Shown in pieces: positions 10,124 to 18,904 of a stretch of DNA of 34,102 bases (the stretch's first letter is position 1; each line of letters begins with the position of its first letter). A model generated the notes under the pieces. That model was not told the origin of the DNA. It worked only from the letters and a program-made list of their open reading frames with translations, and ran no database searches. A program made the position numbers and the translations under genes. The stretch comes from Candidatus Omnitrophota bacterium. Lineage in GTDB: Bacteria > Omnitrophota > Gorgyraeia > VGKN01. The stretch is taken from positions 1 to 34,102 of the forward strand of contig JAGVOB010000097.1 in the NCBI GenBank assembly GCA_020052955.1, read 5' to 3'.

Positions 10124-11692
10124 CTAAGCAAATGTAAATTTAAGATGTTCCGGCGGTATTACCCTTGAGGTACAATCAGTCCCGCACCATTTTGTATATT
10201 CGTTTCTTAAGAGTTTTTCTCTGTAGAGTTGCATTTTTTCATTATTCCAAACATCAATAAGAGAATCGTTAAAAATATCACCCACCGGCATAGAGCACAG
10301 ACATTCGGGGAAGACGTACCCTTTGACATTCATGGCAAGCTGTTTCCACGGCCTAAAGCAAACAGGTTCTTTTCTATCTTCAAATTTTAGGCCCTCCTTA
10401 TCGCCTTTTGGCTCTTTTGCGTTAGAGGGTTCCCAATCTTGATCAGTAGGAATCCAATCTAGTAATTTTATGCTATACCTTTTAGCTAATTCTCTAACCT
10501 TTGGCAATACTCCCGATATATATTTCATAACCTTCGGGTCCTGGTAAGTAAAAATATTTTCCGGGTCGTATCCGTCGCTTGAAATAGGCGCCATCTGTAC
10601 AACATTAAATTCATATTCCCTTGCAAATTCAACGAATTTTTCCAGCTGTTCATAATTAGACTTCATGATTGTACAGCGCAATGTTGTGACCATATTATAA
10701 GAATATTTCCTCCTCGCTTTGTTAATCACCTTTAAATTCCGGATTAATTTTTCAAAATCCGCACCTCTGCGTATTTTTTCATAGATATCCTTATAGGCGC
10801 TATCGATGGAAATCGTTAAACCGACATTACCTCTTGAGGCAAGTCGCTCCGCCCATTCCTCAGTAATTAAAAGTGCGTTGGTAATTATTATCTGCTTTAA
10901 ATTCTCCAATCCGAACGTCTTTTCAAACAATTTACTGAAATTATCCGCCAGAAAAACCTCCCCTCCCTGCCAAGTTATCAATTCAAGAAATGGCAATAAG
11001 GAAACTATCTGATTGGCAGTATGAGGAGAAATCTCCCAGGAAGAATTCCCCCTGCCACACATAATACAGTTTAAATTACAGCGGTTGGTTAAAGTTACGA
11101 GTAAAATCCTCGGCTTGGATTTAAGCATTAGTTTCCGCTGTGAAATTTCTAATTCGCTTAACAAACTATTTTCTAAAAAGGGACTCTTCCAAAAATTATT
11201 ACCCAACAAAGATTCCACATATTTTTGGACTTTTCCATATTCACCATGGAAATTATAAAGCTGAAGTAGGGTTATTACGCTTTTGTCGTTAGGATTATGT
11301 TTTAAGGCTCGTTCATACTCTTCTATAGATAACCCGTAATTTCCTTCTGCCTTAAAGATACCGGCAAGTTCAAGGTGTATATCTTTGTTTTCACTATCTA
11401 TTTTAGAGGCCTCTTTAAGCTTATTTAGGGCGATGTCATTCCTGCCCTCGTTTTTGTAGGCCTTTATAAGAAAAAGGTGGGCATCTATATTATCCGGATT
11501 AATTATGATGGATTCCTCTAATACTTCTATAGCCAAGGAAAATTGATTAAGCAGATAATAAAGCTTGCCTAATTCGAAATGTACGTAATCAGCCTTATGC
11601 CCTCTTTTAATAGCCAGCTGAAACTGTTCGATAGCTAGATCGTATTCTTTTTTCTCTATATATCTTTTACCGAGGTCTACGGGCGATAACAT
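10124..11692 (-). CDS. TPR - radical SAM/SPASM-like protein, family A
   Basis: 522 aa; TPRs (YDLAIEQFQLAIKRGHKADYVHFELGKLYYLLNQFSLAIEVLEESI), TNRCNLNCIMCGRGNSSWEIS, LLPFLELITWQGGEVFLADNF, PVCFRPWKQLAMNVKGYVFPECLC, KWCGTDCTSR. Confidence 0.92.
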   Translation of the reverse strand: MLSPVDLGKRYIEKKEYDLAIEQFQLAIKRGHKADYVHFELGKLYYLLNQFSLAIEVLEESIIINPDNIDAHLFLIKAYKNEGRNDIALNKLKEASKIDSENKDIHLELAGIFKAEGNYGLSIEEYERALKHNPNDKSVITLLQLYNFHGEYGKVQKYVESLLGNNFWKSPFLENSLLSELEISQRKLMLKSKPRILLVTLTNRCNLNCIMCGRGNSSWEISPHTANQIVSLLPFLELITWQGGEVFLADNFSKLFEKTFGLENLKQIIITNALLITEEWAERLASRGNVGLTISIDSAYKDIYEKIRRGADFEKLIRNLKVINKARRKYSYNMVTTLRCTIMKSNYEQLEKFVEFAREYEFNVVQMAPISSDGYDPENIFTYQDPKVMKYISGVLPKVRELAKRYSIKLLDWIPTDQDWEPSNAKEPKGDKEGLKFEDRKEPVCFRPWKQLAMNVKGYVFPECLCSMPVGDIFNDSLIDVWNNEKMQLYREKLLRNEYTKWCGTDCTSRVIPPEHLKFTFA

Positions 11693-11694
11693 GT

Positions 11695-13167
11695 CTACCT
11701 TCCATATACTTCTTGCTCATTTAACATTAAACTATGCTTTGGCATAACGCCCGATGTACATCTCAAGCTGCACCAGTTAAGGCTGCCACAATTTATAAGC
11801 CTCTGCCTGTATTTCTGCATAATGTCACTATTCCATATATCCTGCAAAGAATCTTTATTTACATTTCCGATGTGCTCCTCGCAAAAACCATACGGCTTTA
11901 CATTTCCGTCACGAAGTATATAAAGGCTCTTCCATGGCCAATAACATAACATATCCTTGCGCCCTGTCTTTGCATTAGGAGTGCTATTAGAAATATCTGA
12001 GCTATCAATCTCTGGCAGTTGATTAAATAATTTAAGCCCGATTTCCTCTGATTTTTTGACAAGTTTCGGCATAACATTTTTAATATAACTTAAAGCCTGT
12101 GGGTCATTATTTAAAAAAATATTTTCCTGCGTATCTGTATATCTAATCGGAATTATATTTAAGCAATCAAAATTATACTTTTCTGAAAACTTAACAAATT
12201 CTTCCAGTTCTATATAATTGGATTTCATCATAACGGCCTGTATTGTAATTGTCGAATGGGTTGGCATATCGCTATTTCGATATTTTGTCCTGTATTTATT
12301 AATAAGATTAATACTCATGATTAAATCCTCAAACTTTGCCCCATTCCTAATTTTTTCATAAGTTTTTTTATTGGTACCATCTATGGAATAAATAATATCT
12401 ACATTTGACCTTGCCAATTTTTCAGCCCAATCTTCATTAATAAGCAGTCCATTGGTAACTATAGTTTGGGATAGGGCTGGGTGCATGGAGGCCTTTTCAA
12501 ACAATTCCTCGAAATAATCCGAGAGAAACGGTTCTCCGCCTTGCCAATATATATATTTTAGATACGGCAGAATTTCTATAATCTCCTTTACTATTCTCTC
12601 GGGTATATCCCACGGTCTTTTACGGACCTCACACATGGTACAACCTATATTGCACCGATGCGTTAAAGTAACTCCGAGCACCATAGGCTTGGATTTTAGA
12701 AAGGTGCTTCTTTGCGAAATTTCAATTTCGTTCAAAATCATATTTTTGGAAAAACCATGCTTATTATATGGCTCCATGTTGCCGGCTCTCTCAAAATCGC
12801 TGACAGATAAACTGTACTCACCCTTTTCGCGATGTATCCATCCCAAGTTATAATAGATACACCCGTCATAAAGCTCATAATCTAAAGCGGTATTTAACTC
12901 TTTTAAAGCCTTATCATATTCACCCTTTTCGCAATATAACTTGGCCAAACCCAAGCGAACCTCATTATCATTACGCCCCAGTTTTAGCGCTTTTTTTAAC
13001 GATTCTATAGCCGAATCATTATCTTGAATATCATGATATAACCACGCCAATTCCAGATAAATATCGCTTGTGCCGTACCCAAGTTTTAGTGCCTTTTGCA
13101 ATTCTTCTATTGCAAGTCTATATTTTCTTTCTTTTTTATACTGTTTTGCAATTGATAAGCTATTCAT
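11695..13167 (-). CDS. TPR - radical SAM/SPASM-like protein, family A; variant auxiliary cysteine motif (GxC instead of CxC)
   Basis: 490 aa; TPRs (YRLAIEELQKALKLGYGTSDIYLELAWLYHDIQDNDSAIESLKKALKLG), THRCNIGCTMCEVRKRPWDIP, ILPYLKYIYWQGGEPFLSDYF, MLCYWPWKSLYILRDGNVKPYGFCEEHIGNV, NWCSLRCTSG. Confidence 0.92.
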   Translation of the reverse strand: MNSLSIAKQYKKERKYRLAIEELQKALKLGYGTSDIYLELAWLYHDIQDNDSAIESLKKALKLGRNDNEVRLGLAKLYCEKGEYDKALKELNTALDYELYDGCIYYNLGWIHREKGEYSLSVSDFERAGNMEPYNKHGFSKNMILNEIEISQRSTFLKSKPMVLGVTLTHRCNIGCTMCEVRKRPWDIPERIVKEIIEILPYLKYIYWQGGEPFLSDYFEELFEKASMHPALSQTIVTNGLLINEDWAEKLARSNVDIIYSIDGTNKKTYEKIRNGAKFEDLIMSINLINKYRTKYRNSDMPTHSTITIQAVMMKSNYIELEEFVKFSEKYNFDCLNIIPIRYTDTQENIFLNNDPQALSYIKNVMPKLVKKSEEIGLKLFNQLPEIDSSDISNSTPNAKTGRKDMLCYWPWKSLYILRDGNVKPYGFCEEHIGNVNKDSLQDIWNSDIMQKYRQRLINCGSLNWCSLRCTSGVMPKHSLMLNEQEVYGR

Positions 13168-13174
13168 ACCAGTA

Positions 13175-14926
13175 CTATATTTCCCAACGCGTCATACATT
13201 CAGGCCGGCATATCTCTTGAAACTGATTTTTTAATATATTTTCCCTATAAAATTGGGCTTCCTCGCTGTTCCATATTTCATCCAGGGTGTTACTATAGAC
13301 ATTCCCTATAGGTTTTGAACAAGAACCTGTTAAATAAACGGTCCCCTTGTCGCAGATAAACATATACTTCCAGGGCATAATACAATGTAATTTTCCCTCA
13401 TCTGATAATAACTCATTAGCCTCCTTATCATTTTTAAAGGTATCAAATTTAAGGTCTAATGTGGGAAGTAATATGTCTAAATCAATAGAATAATCCCTGG
13501 CCTTTTGTTTTAGTCGAGGAATAGCATCAGTCAGATACTCTGATACCTTAGGATCCTGCTTGGAATAAATAATATTTTCTTCTGGATCATTATCAAGATG
13601 GATTGCCATAATGGAAAGTTGTTCAAAGCCGAATTCTTTGGCAAAATCCAGAAAATCCTCCAATTGGTGATAATTTGACTTCATAATTACTGCATTTAAT
13701 CTCATCGGCGTTTTAGATGAAAGTTTCTTGCGTATCTTGACTGCAAGCTTTATATTTGAAATCAGTTTCTCAAAACTTGCGCCTCTTCTTATGTATTCAT
13801 AAACGTCCTTGGTTACCCCGTCTACAGAAATGGTAAGTTCCGTATTCGCACTCATAATTTTTTCAATCCATTCTTCGGTTAATATTACGCCGTTGGTAAT
13901 TAACTGTTGCCGTAGGTTTGGAAAAACCGAAGCCTTTTGAAAAAGCTCATCAAAAGATTTATATAAAAAGACTTCTCCTCCTAACCACACTACACGTTCC
14001 AGATACGGATAGTAGTCTATTACCTCCTTTACTGTCTTTTCCGGTATATCCCATGGTGTTGACCAAAGGCCGCAGGTTCTGCACCTAATATTGCATTTAG
14101 ACGTGAGAGTGACCCAAAGACGCTTGACTTTAGACTTAAGAACAGTTTTTTTCTGCAGAATCTCAATTTCATTAAGGACGGAATCTTTAACGAACATACT
14201 ATCTGATCTCAAGCTAAGAATCTCCGAGGCCTCTTTATCGGACAGGTTATGCTTGCCTTGCAGTACATATAACTGCAGTAACTTCAGGCGCACCTTTGTA
14301 TCCAAGGGGCTCAACTTTTTTGCCTCAGTTATCTCTTTTACGGCAGATTCATAATCTTTTTCTTCCTCATATATACCACCTAGCTCCAAATGTACATGTT
14401 TATTGTCAGGATTTATTTTTGCAGCCTGCTTCAAATTTAAAAGCATCTTTTCCCTATTTTTCTTAGCTTTATAAATTTGTGAAAAACAAATATAAATTTC
14501 GCTGTTATCCTTATTAATAGCAAGCGCTTTATACAGTTCATTTAGGCCCTTGTCATAATCGCAATTTTTTATAAATATTTTACTTAATTCAATATGGGCC
14601 TGCTCATTCAAAGGAAATTTTTTGACAATCTCTTCAAACTCTTTTTGTGCAAGGTCATGGCTATTGCATAGATAGGATACCTCTCCTAATTCTTTAAGCA
14701 GTTCCTTATTGTTCGGATTAATCCTGACTGCCTCAATAAAATTCTTAGTAGCCTCGGAGCATTTATTCATCATCTTATAAATTTTCCCTATCTCAAAGAA
14801 GGCCATTTCGTTTGAACGGTTTTCTTCGCTTAAAACCTTTAATTTTTTCAAGGCCAAATCATATTTATTATCTTTAATATATCCATATGCTATCTTTAAA
14901 TATTCGGAGAAATCAATATTTTTCAC
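13175..14926 (-). CDS. TPR - radical SAM/SPASM-like protein, family A; longest TPR block of the set; GxC instead of CxC
   Basis: 583 aa; multiple TPRs (CSEATKNFIEAVRINPNNKELLKELGEVSYLCNSHDLAQKEFEEIVKKFPLNEQAHIELSKIFIKNCDYDKGLNELYKALAIN...), TSKCNIRCRTCGLWSTPWDIP, YYPYLERVVWLGGEVFLYKSF, LHCIMPWKYMFICDKGTVYLTGSCSKPIGNV, EICRPECMTR. Confidence 0.92.
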   Translation of the reverse strand: MKNIDFSEYLKIAYGYIKDNKYDLALKKLKVLSEENRSNEMAFFEIGKIYKMMNKCSEATKNFIEAVRINPNNKELLKELGEVSYLCNSHDLAQKEFEEIVKKFPLNEQAHIELSKIFIKNCDYDKGLNELYKALAINKDNSEIYICFSQIYKAKKNREKMLLNLKQAAKINPDNKHVHLELGGIYEEEKDYESAVKEITEAKKLSPLDTKVRLKLLQLYVLQGKHNLSDKEASEILSLRSDSMFVKDSVLNEIEILQKKTVLKSKVKRLWVTLTSKCNIRCRTCGLWSTPWDIPEKTVKEVIDYYPYLERVVWLGGEVFLYKSFDELFQKASVFPNLRQQLITNGVILTEEWIEKIMSANTELTISVDGVTKDVYEYIRRGASFEKLISNIKLAVKIRKKLSSKTPMRLNAVIMKSNYHQLEDFLDFAKEFGFEQLSIMAIHLDNDPEENIIYSKQDPKVSEYLTDAIPRLKQKARDYSIDLDILLPTLDLKFDTFKNDKEANELLSDEGKLHCIMPWKYMFICDKGTVYLTGSCSKPIGNVYSNTLDEIWNSEEAQFYRENILKNQFQEICRPECMTRWEI

Positions 14927-15038
14927 AGACTTTTTCCTTTATGCAATAATTTTTAGCAAAAATCTCTTTGCTTTTATAACTTTTATATGTCAGTTTATTA
15001 TTCAGTTGCATATCAATCATATTATAAAGATAAAGAGA

Positions 15039-16340
15039 TTAAGCAAAGGGCAGCTCCCATTCGTCAAGCCAAAGGGGTGCCCAGCGTCTTTCTTCGCAAA
15101 CTATCATACATTTCCAGCATGGACAATTTTCCGAACCGCACTCTATAGCCTCGTCTAATAACTGGAAAGTATTTTGCGCTATATTCCCTATTTTAAACAT
15201 GCCGCCTTCTGCGCAACATCTATAAACATCTCCGTTAGGATAAATTCTTCCGTAGCTTTGTCCCATACGGCAGAATTTTCCTTTAGTAATATTTTTTTCT
15301 CCTTTTCTCCAGCCCATTACCAGCCTGCTTGCCTCATCTAAATTATAAATCTTAGAGATCTCCTCAATTTCATAAGCCCTGGGGTAACTCTTCCCATTAA
15401 ATTCACCAGAAAAAGGATGTGTTATAAAAGGAATATGCAGTTTTTCAAAAGGTTCTTTATATTCTTTTATTTTGTCTAAAAACGGCGGATAGGCCACACA
15501 AGAAACAACTAATTTAAACCCGCATTCATTAAGAACTTTTATCTTATCTACAAAATTTTCTATAGTACTAAATTCGGGATGAAAACTAGCATCTATCCTA
15601 ACCATTTCGGGGCTCGCTACCTTAGCAAACTCACTAACATCGAAAGAAAGATTTGTATTGATCTGAAGAAGATGTTGCCGTGAAACCTTTGCAACTAATT
15701 CAATAAATAAAGGGTACATAGACGGTTCCCCGCCGTCAAGCCGTATTCTACAAGAGCCATATTTCCCGTATATATTATCCCAAATCCTTATCCATTCATC
15801 CAAGCTAAGGTATAACGCCTTATTTTGATTTTTCTCGTCAAAAAGAAGCTTTTCCGGTTTTGGGGCATAGCAATAAGAACATCTGTAATTACATTCATAA
15901 TGCATACCCCAGGTAAAGAAAACACGATACGGCGCAATTTCTTTACGAAATCCATTTATGCATTCTCTATTTTTTATCCACTTATTTAACTTCTTATTGC
16001 AGGGATTAATCTTTAAGGCCTCTCTTAACTCTTGCATAGCTATGCCATAATTTCCACGAAGCCAATAAATTCCTCCGAGACAGATACAGACCTGTTCTTT
16101 CTGTTCACTGTTTAAGGTCATAGTCAAAGCTTCCCTAAATTCTTTTTCGGCATTGCCAAAATCCAGTTTGTTTCTGTATAACTTCCCTAGTTCAATCCGT
16201 GCCCAGATATTACCCGGATTCACATCCAGAGCTTTCTTAAACTTTTCTATTGCCATATCCCAGGCTTCATTTTTAATGCATAGGTACCCTTCTTTAAGAT
16301 ATGCCTGCTCTTCTTCGAACAAAACGTTTTCTTTATTCAT
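15039..16340 (-). CDS. TPR - radical SAM protein, family B core (chimeric with respect to the neighbouring families)
   Basis: 433 aa; TPRs (WDMAIEKFKKALDVNPGNIWARIELGKLYRNKLDFGNAEKEFREAL), then HYECNYRCSYCYAPKPEKL, IRLDGGEPSMYPLFIELVAKVS, ASFHPEF, KGKFCRMGQSYGRIYPNGDVYRCCAEGGMFKIGNI, CGSENCPCWKCM. Confidence 0.9.
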   Translation of the reverse strand: MNKENVLFEEEQAYLKEGYLCIKNEAWDMAIEKFKKALDVNPGNIWARIELGKLYRNKLDFGNAEKEFREALTMTLNSEQKEQVCICLGGIYWLRGNYGIAMQELREALKINPCNKKLNKWIKNRECINGFRKEIAPYRVFFTWGMHYECNYRCSYCYAPKPEKLLFDEKNQNKALYLSLDEWIRIWDNIYGKYGSCRIRLDGGEPSMYPLFIELVAKVSRQHLLQINTNLSFDVSEFAKVASPEMVRIDASFHPEFSTIENFVDKIKVLNECGFKLVVSCVAYPPFLDKIKEYKEPFEKLHIPFITHPFSGEFNGKSYPRAYEIEEISKIYNLDEASRLVMGWRKGEKNITKGKFCRMGQSYGRIYPNGDVYRCCAEGGMFKIGNIAQNTFQLLDEAIECGSENCPCWKCMIVCEERRWAPLWLDEWELPFA

Positions 16341-17139
16341 TTTCTAAAATCCATTGTGACTCTATGGGGCAGTAATCCTTTATACAATGTAAAGGTTCTT
16401 TATATAACATAAAATCCTTATCTAAAATATTTCCGACCGATCCGTCGGAATACTGACTGCACCTGTCAACCCTTCCATCTGTTCTAATAACTGCATAATG
16501 CTGACCTGCCCTGCAAAGCCTCCCTTTCGGAGAAATTCTCTGCAGTTGATACAACAATTTCTCCCCCTTATAAGGGCTTACCTCTTCAACAATTTTTTTC
16601 TCAGCCTCTGAATTAAGGACAAATCCATTTCCCCGCAGGGGTAGTGGTATAAGGCTTATGCCTTCCTTTTTGAATTTTCTACTTCTCTCCGGCATTTCTT
16701 CTATCTGGCCCGGATATGCCACATAATATATCTGAAAATTAGGCAGGTATTCCTTAATTCTAACAGCCCTCTCAAAAAACTCTTCAAATTTAGCAAAGGC
16801 GGGATGAAACGTCGGGGCAATCCGTAATACATTATTGGAAATCTCGGGTATCAGCTTATCCGTATCCCATGATAAATTTGTGCAAATCTCCAGCGTATGC
16901 TCGTCAGATAACATCCTTGCTAATTCAAAAAAATCCGGATATGTGCTTGGCTCACCACCTGATACAAATATATGAGCACTGCCATATTTTTTATACAGGT
17001 CGTGCCAGATATGCCGCCATTCCTGCGGAGATAGTAAAATATCCTTTCCGGATTTCTGCTCCCAGACGCCGCAATAAGGACAACGGTAGTTGCATGTATA
17101 GCATAGATCCCACCCAAAAGTTATTTTTCCATTATTCAT
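16333..17139 (-). CDS. Radical SAM protein, family B
   Basis: 268 aa; CYTCNYRCPYCGVW, IFVSGGEPSTYPDFFELARMLS, PTFHPAF, KGRLCRAGQHYAVIRTDGRVDRCSQYSDGSVGNILDKDF, IKDYCPIESQW. Confidence 0.9.
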   Translation of the reverse strand: MNNGKITFGWDLCYTCNYRCPYCGVWEQKSGKDILLSPQEWRHIWHDLYKKYGSAHIFVSGGEPSTYPDFFELARMLSDEHTLEICTNLSWDTDKLIPEISNNVLRIAPTFHPAFAKFEEFFERAVRIKEYLPNFQIYYVAYPGQIEEMPERSRKFKKEGISLIPLPLRGNGFVLNSEAEKKIVEEVSPYKGEKLLYQLQRISPKGRLCRAGQHYAVIRTDGRVDRCSQYSDGSVGNILDKDFMLYKEPLHCIKDYCPIESQWILENE

Positions 17140-17996
17140 CGTTCAACCAATAAAAAAGCCCATTCGTTACAGGGACAATATCGCGAGGTACACAAGATGG
17201 CCTTATCCAACAATTTAAACTCAGGGTCAAAGATGTTACCCAAAGGGCTATCCTCTCTTTCCCAGCTTCCGCCACCGCATCTTAACGCCTTGCCATCCGG
17301 ATGAATAGTCGCATAAGTACAACCGGCATTACATTTTTTTCCATATGTTATTACTGGTTTAAGTTGAAAGTCTTCTCCGGAACGTATTCCCAAATTCGGA
17401 CTTATTATCTCTTTTTCCCTTTCCGTGTAAGATTCGGGATAACGCTTACCGTTATATTCTCCCCAAAAAGTAAGAACTGAGAGACGAAAATCCTTATCTG
17501 CAAATTTAGCCATATAATCTAACAGGTCTTCTATCTGAGGCGGCCAGGCAAGATACGTTATTCCAATGGAAAAATTATTATCCCGCAATAAAACAGCTTT
17601 TTTTATAAATTCTTTAAAATCAGCGAACAGCGGGTGAAAAGTTGCATTAAACCTTAATTTATCCCTGTTCTCTTTTAATCCATAGACCAACCCGCCCATA
17701 TCTGCCGAAAGATTAGTATTAATTGTTATAGCATGATACGAGGTAAGCGCTGATAAAAATTCGATAAAACCGGGATATATCATAGGTTCGCCTCCTGATA
17801 TATCAATACGTGCGGGGCCGTATAAATCATATATTCTCTTCCAGACAGAAATAAGTTTATCAATCCCGGGATAGTGATTATGTTTTGAAATTTCGCCCCA
17901 CCGTCCGTGCCACCAGCAATAAGGACAGCGATAGTTACACTTCCAGTGGATATCCCATGAAAAACCTATTGTACCGTTTTTTTCGCTATTCATCAC
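17136..17996 (-). CDS. Radical SAM protein, family B
   Basis: 286 aa; HWKCNYRCPYCWWHGRWGEISKHN, RIDISGGEPMIYPGFIEFLSAL, ATFHPLF, KKCNAGCTYATIHPDGKALRCGGG, GNIFDPEFKLLDKAILC..RYCPCNEW. Confidence 0.9.
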   Translation of the reverse strand: MMNSEKNGTIGFSWDIHWKCNYRCPYCWWHGRWGEISKHNHYPGIDKLISVWKRIYDLYGPARIDISGGEPMIYPGFIEFLSALTSYHAITINTNLSADMGGLVYGLKENRDKLRFNATFHPLFADFKEFIKKAVLLRDNNFSIGITYLAWPPQIEDLLDYMAKFADKDFRLSVLTFWGEYNGKRYPESYTEREKEIISPNLGIRSGEDFQLKPVITYGKKCNAGCTYATIHPDGKALRCGGGSWEREDSPLGNIFDPEFKLLDKAILCTSRYCPCNEWAFLLVER

Positions 17997-18020
17997 TTTA
18001 AGATTTAAGCTCTATGAATC

Positions 18021-18875
18021 CTATATAATCCATCTGAATTCACAAGGGCAAATTTCCTGTGTGCAAGAGTACGGCTTGTCATATAATTTAAATTTACTAT
18101 CAAAGAGATTGCCAATCTTACCATTATCAGAATTCATTGCATAACGGGCACATCTGTAAACGGTACCATCATTATCTACGCGAGCATAGGATTGCCCCGC
18201 CTTGCATAATCTATCCTTGCTTCGGACCTGGATTAAATGTTTTTTGACTCTTTCCTTATGCTCCGTGCTTAAATCCATAGTCGAATCATAAACAATTTTC
18301 ATTTCTTCCTCAGTATGCGCAGAAGGATACTCGTTCCCATTATAGCTACCTCTGAATGGCAGGGGGATAAAATACAAACCGTTTTCCAGAAATCTCTTTT
18401 TGAAATATTTCATTTTTTCTAGCTGTGGAGGATAAGTAACATACTGGATACAAATATTGCTTACTCCGTTTTTCTTCAAAAATAATGCTTTCTCCAAGAA
18501 GACATCAAAATCTGCAAAGAGAGGATGAAAACTTAATCCCAATGAAACATTGGTTATGTCTACATTATTAATAAAATCAATTAAAATTTTTTTGCTGCAG
18601 GATAAATTTGTATCAAAACCAACTGAAATACGCTTTGATAAAACCTTAAGTAATTCCAAAAAGCAGGGGTAACAAAACGGTTCTCCCCCCGTAATAAGCA
18701 AGCGTACATTTTTATAACTTTTGGCGATTTTTCCCCATGCCTCTGTCCATTTTTCCAGCGGAAAGTATTTATTCCTTTCATCAACGGTTTCCCACATACC
18801 GTCAAAAAAACAATACGGGCAGCGATAATTACATTTATAATGAACCAACCACTCAAATTCAATATTTTGAATCAT
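18021..18875 (-). CDS. Radical SAM protein, family B
   Basis: 284 aa; HYKCNYRCPYCFFDGMWETVDERNKY, RLLITGGEPFCYPCFLELLKVLS, LSFHPLF, KDRLCKAGQSYARVDNDGTVYRCARYAMNSDNGKIGNLF, EICPCEFRW. Confidence 0.9.
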   Translation of the reverse strand: MIQNIEFEWLVHYKCNYRCPYCFFDGMWETVDERNKYFPLEKWTEAWGKIAKSYKNVRLLITGGEPFCYPCFLELLKVLSKRISVGFDTNLSCSKKILIDFINNVDITNVSLGLSFHPLFADFDVFLEKALFLKKNGVSNICIQYVTYPPQLEKMKYFKKRFLENGLYFIPLPFRGSYNGNEYPSAHTEEEMKIVYDSTMDLSTEHKERVKKHLIQVRSKDRLCKAGQSYARVDNDGTVYRCARYAMNSDNGKIGNLFDSKFKLYDKPYSCTQEICPCEFRWII

Positions 18876-18904
18876 TCGGCTTCCTTATCCAATAACCTTG
18901 AAAT

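Noticed and set aside
2355-14926. Tandem similar blocks as a CRISPR-like or mobile-element repeat array
   Set aside because: The periodicity is protein-coding paralogy of about 1.1-1.7 kb genes; no direct short repeats with spacers, no transposase and no terminal inverted repeats seen.
14961-15040. 9-bp inverted repeat (aatctcttt 14961-14969 / aaagagatt 15032-15040) in the gap between 13175..14926 and 15039..16340
   Set aside because: About 62-nt loop, AT-rich and no U-tract in a terminator-like position; may be chance. Not strong enough to call as a terminator or regulatory element.
18581-18862. Minus-strand alternative-frame ORFs (18581..18862, 19561..19851, 24503..24703, 8124..8330) as possible small peptides or precursors
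   Set aside because: Out of frame within well-supported rSAM coding sequence, no RBS context or precursor-like features.
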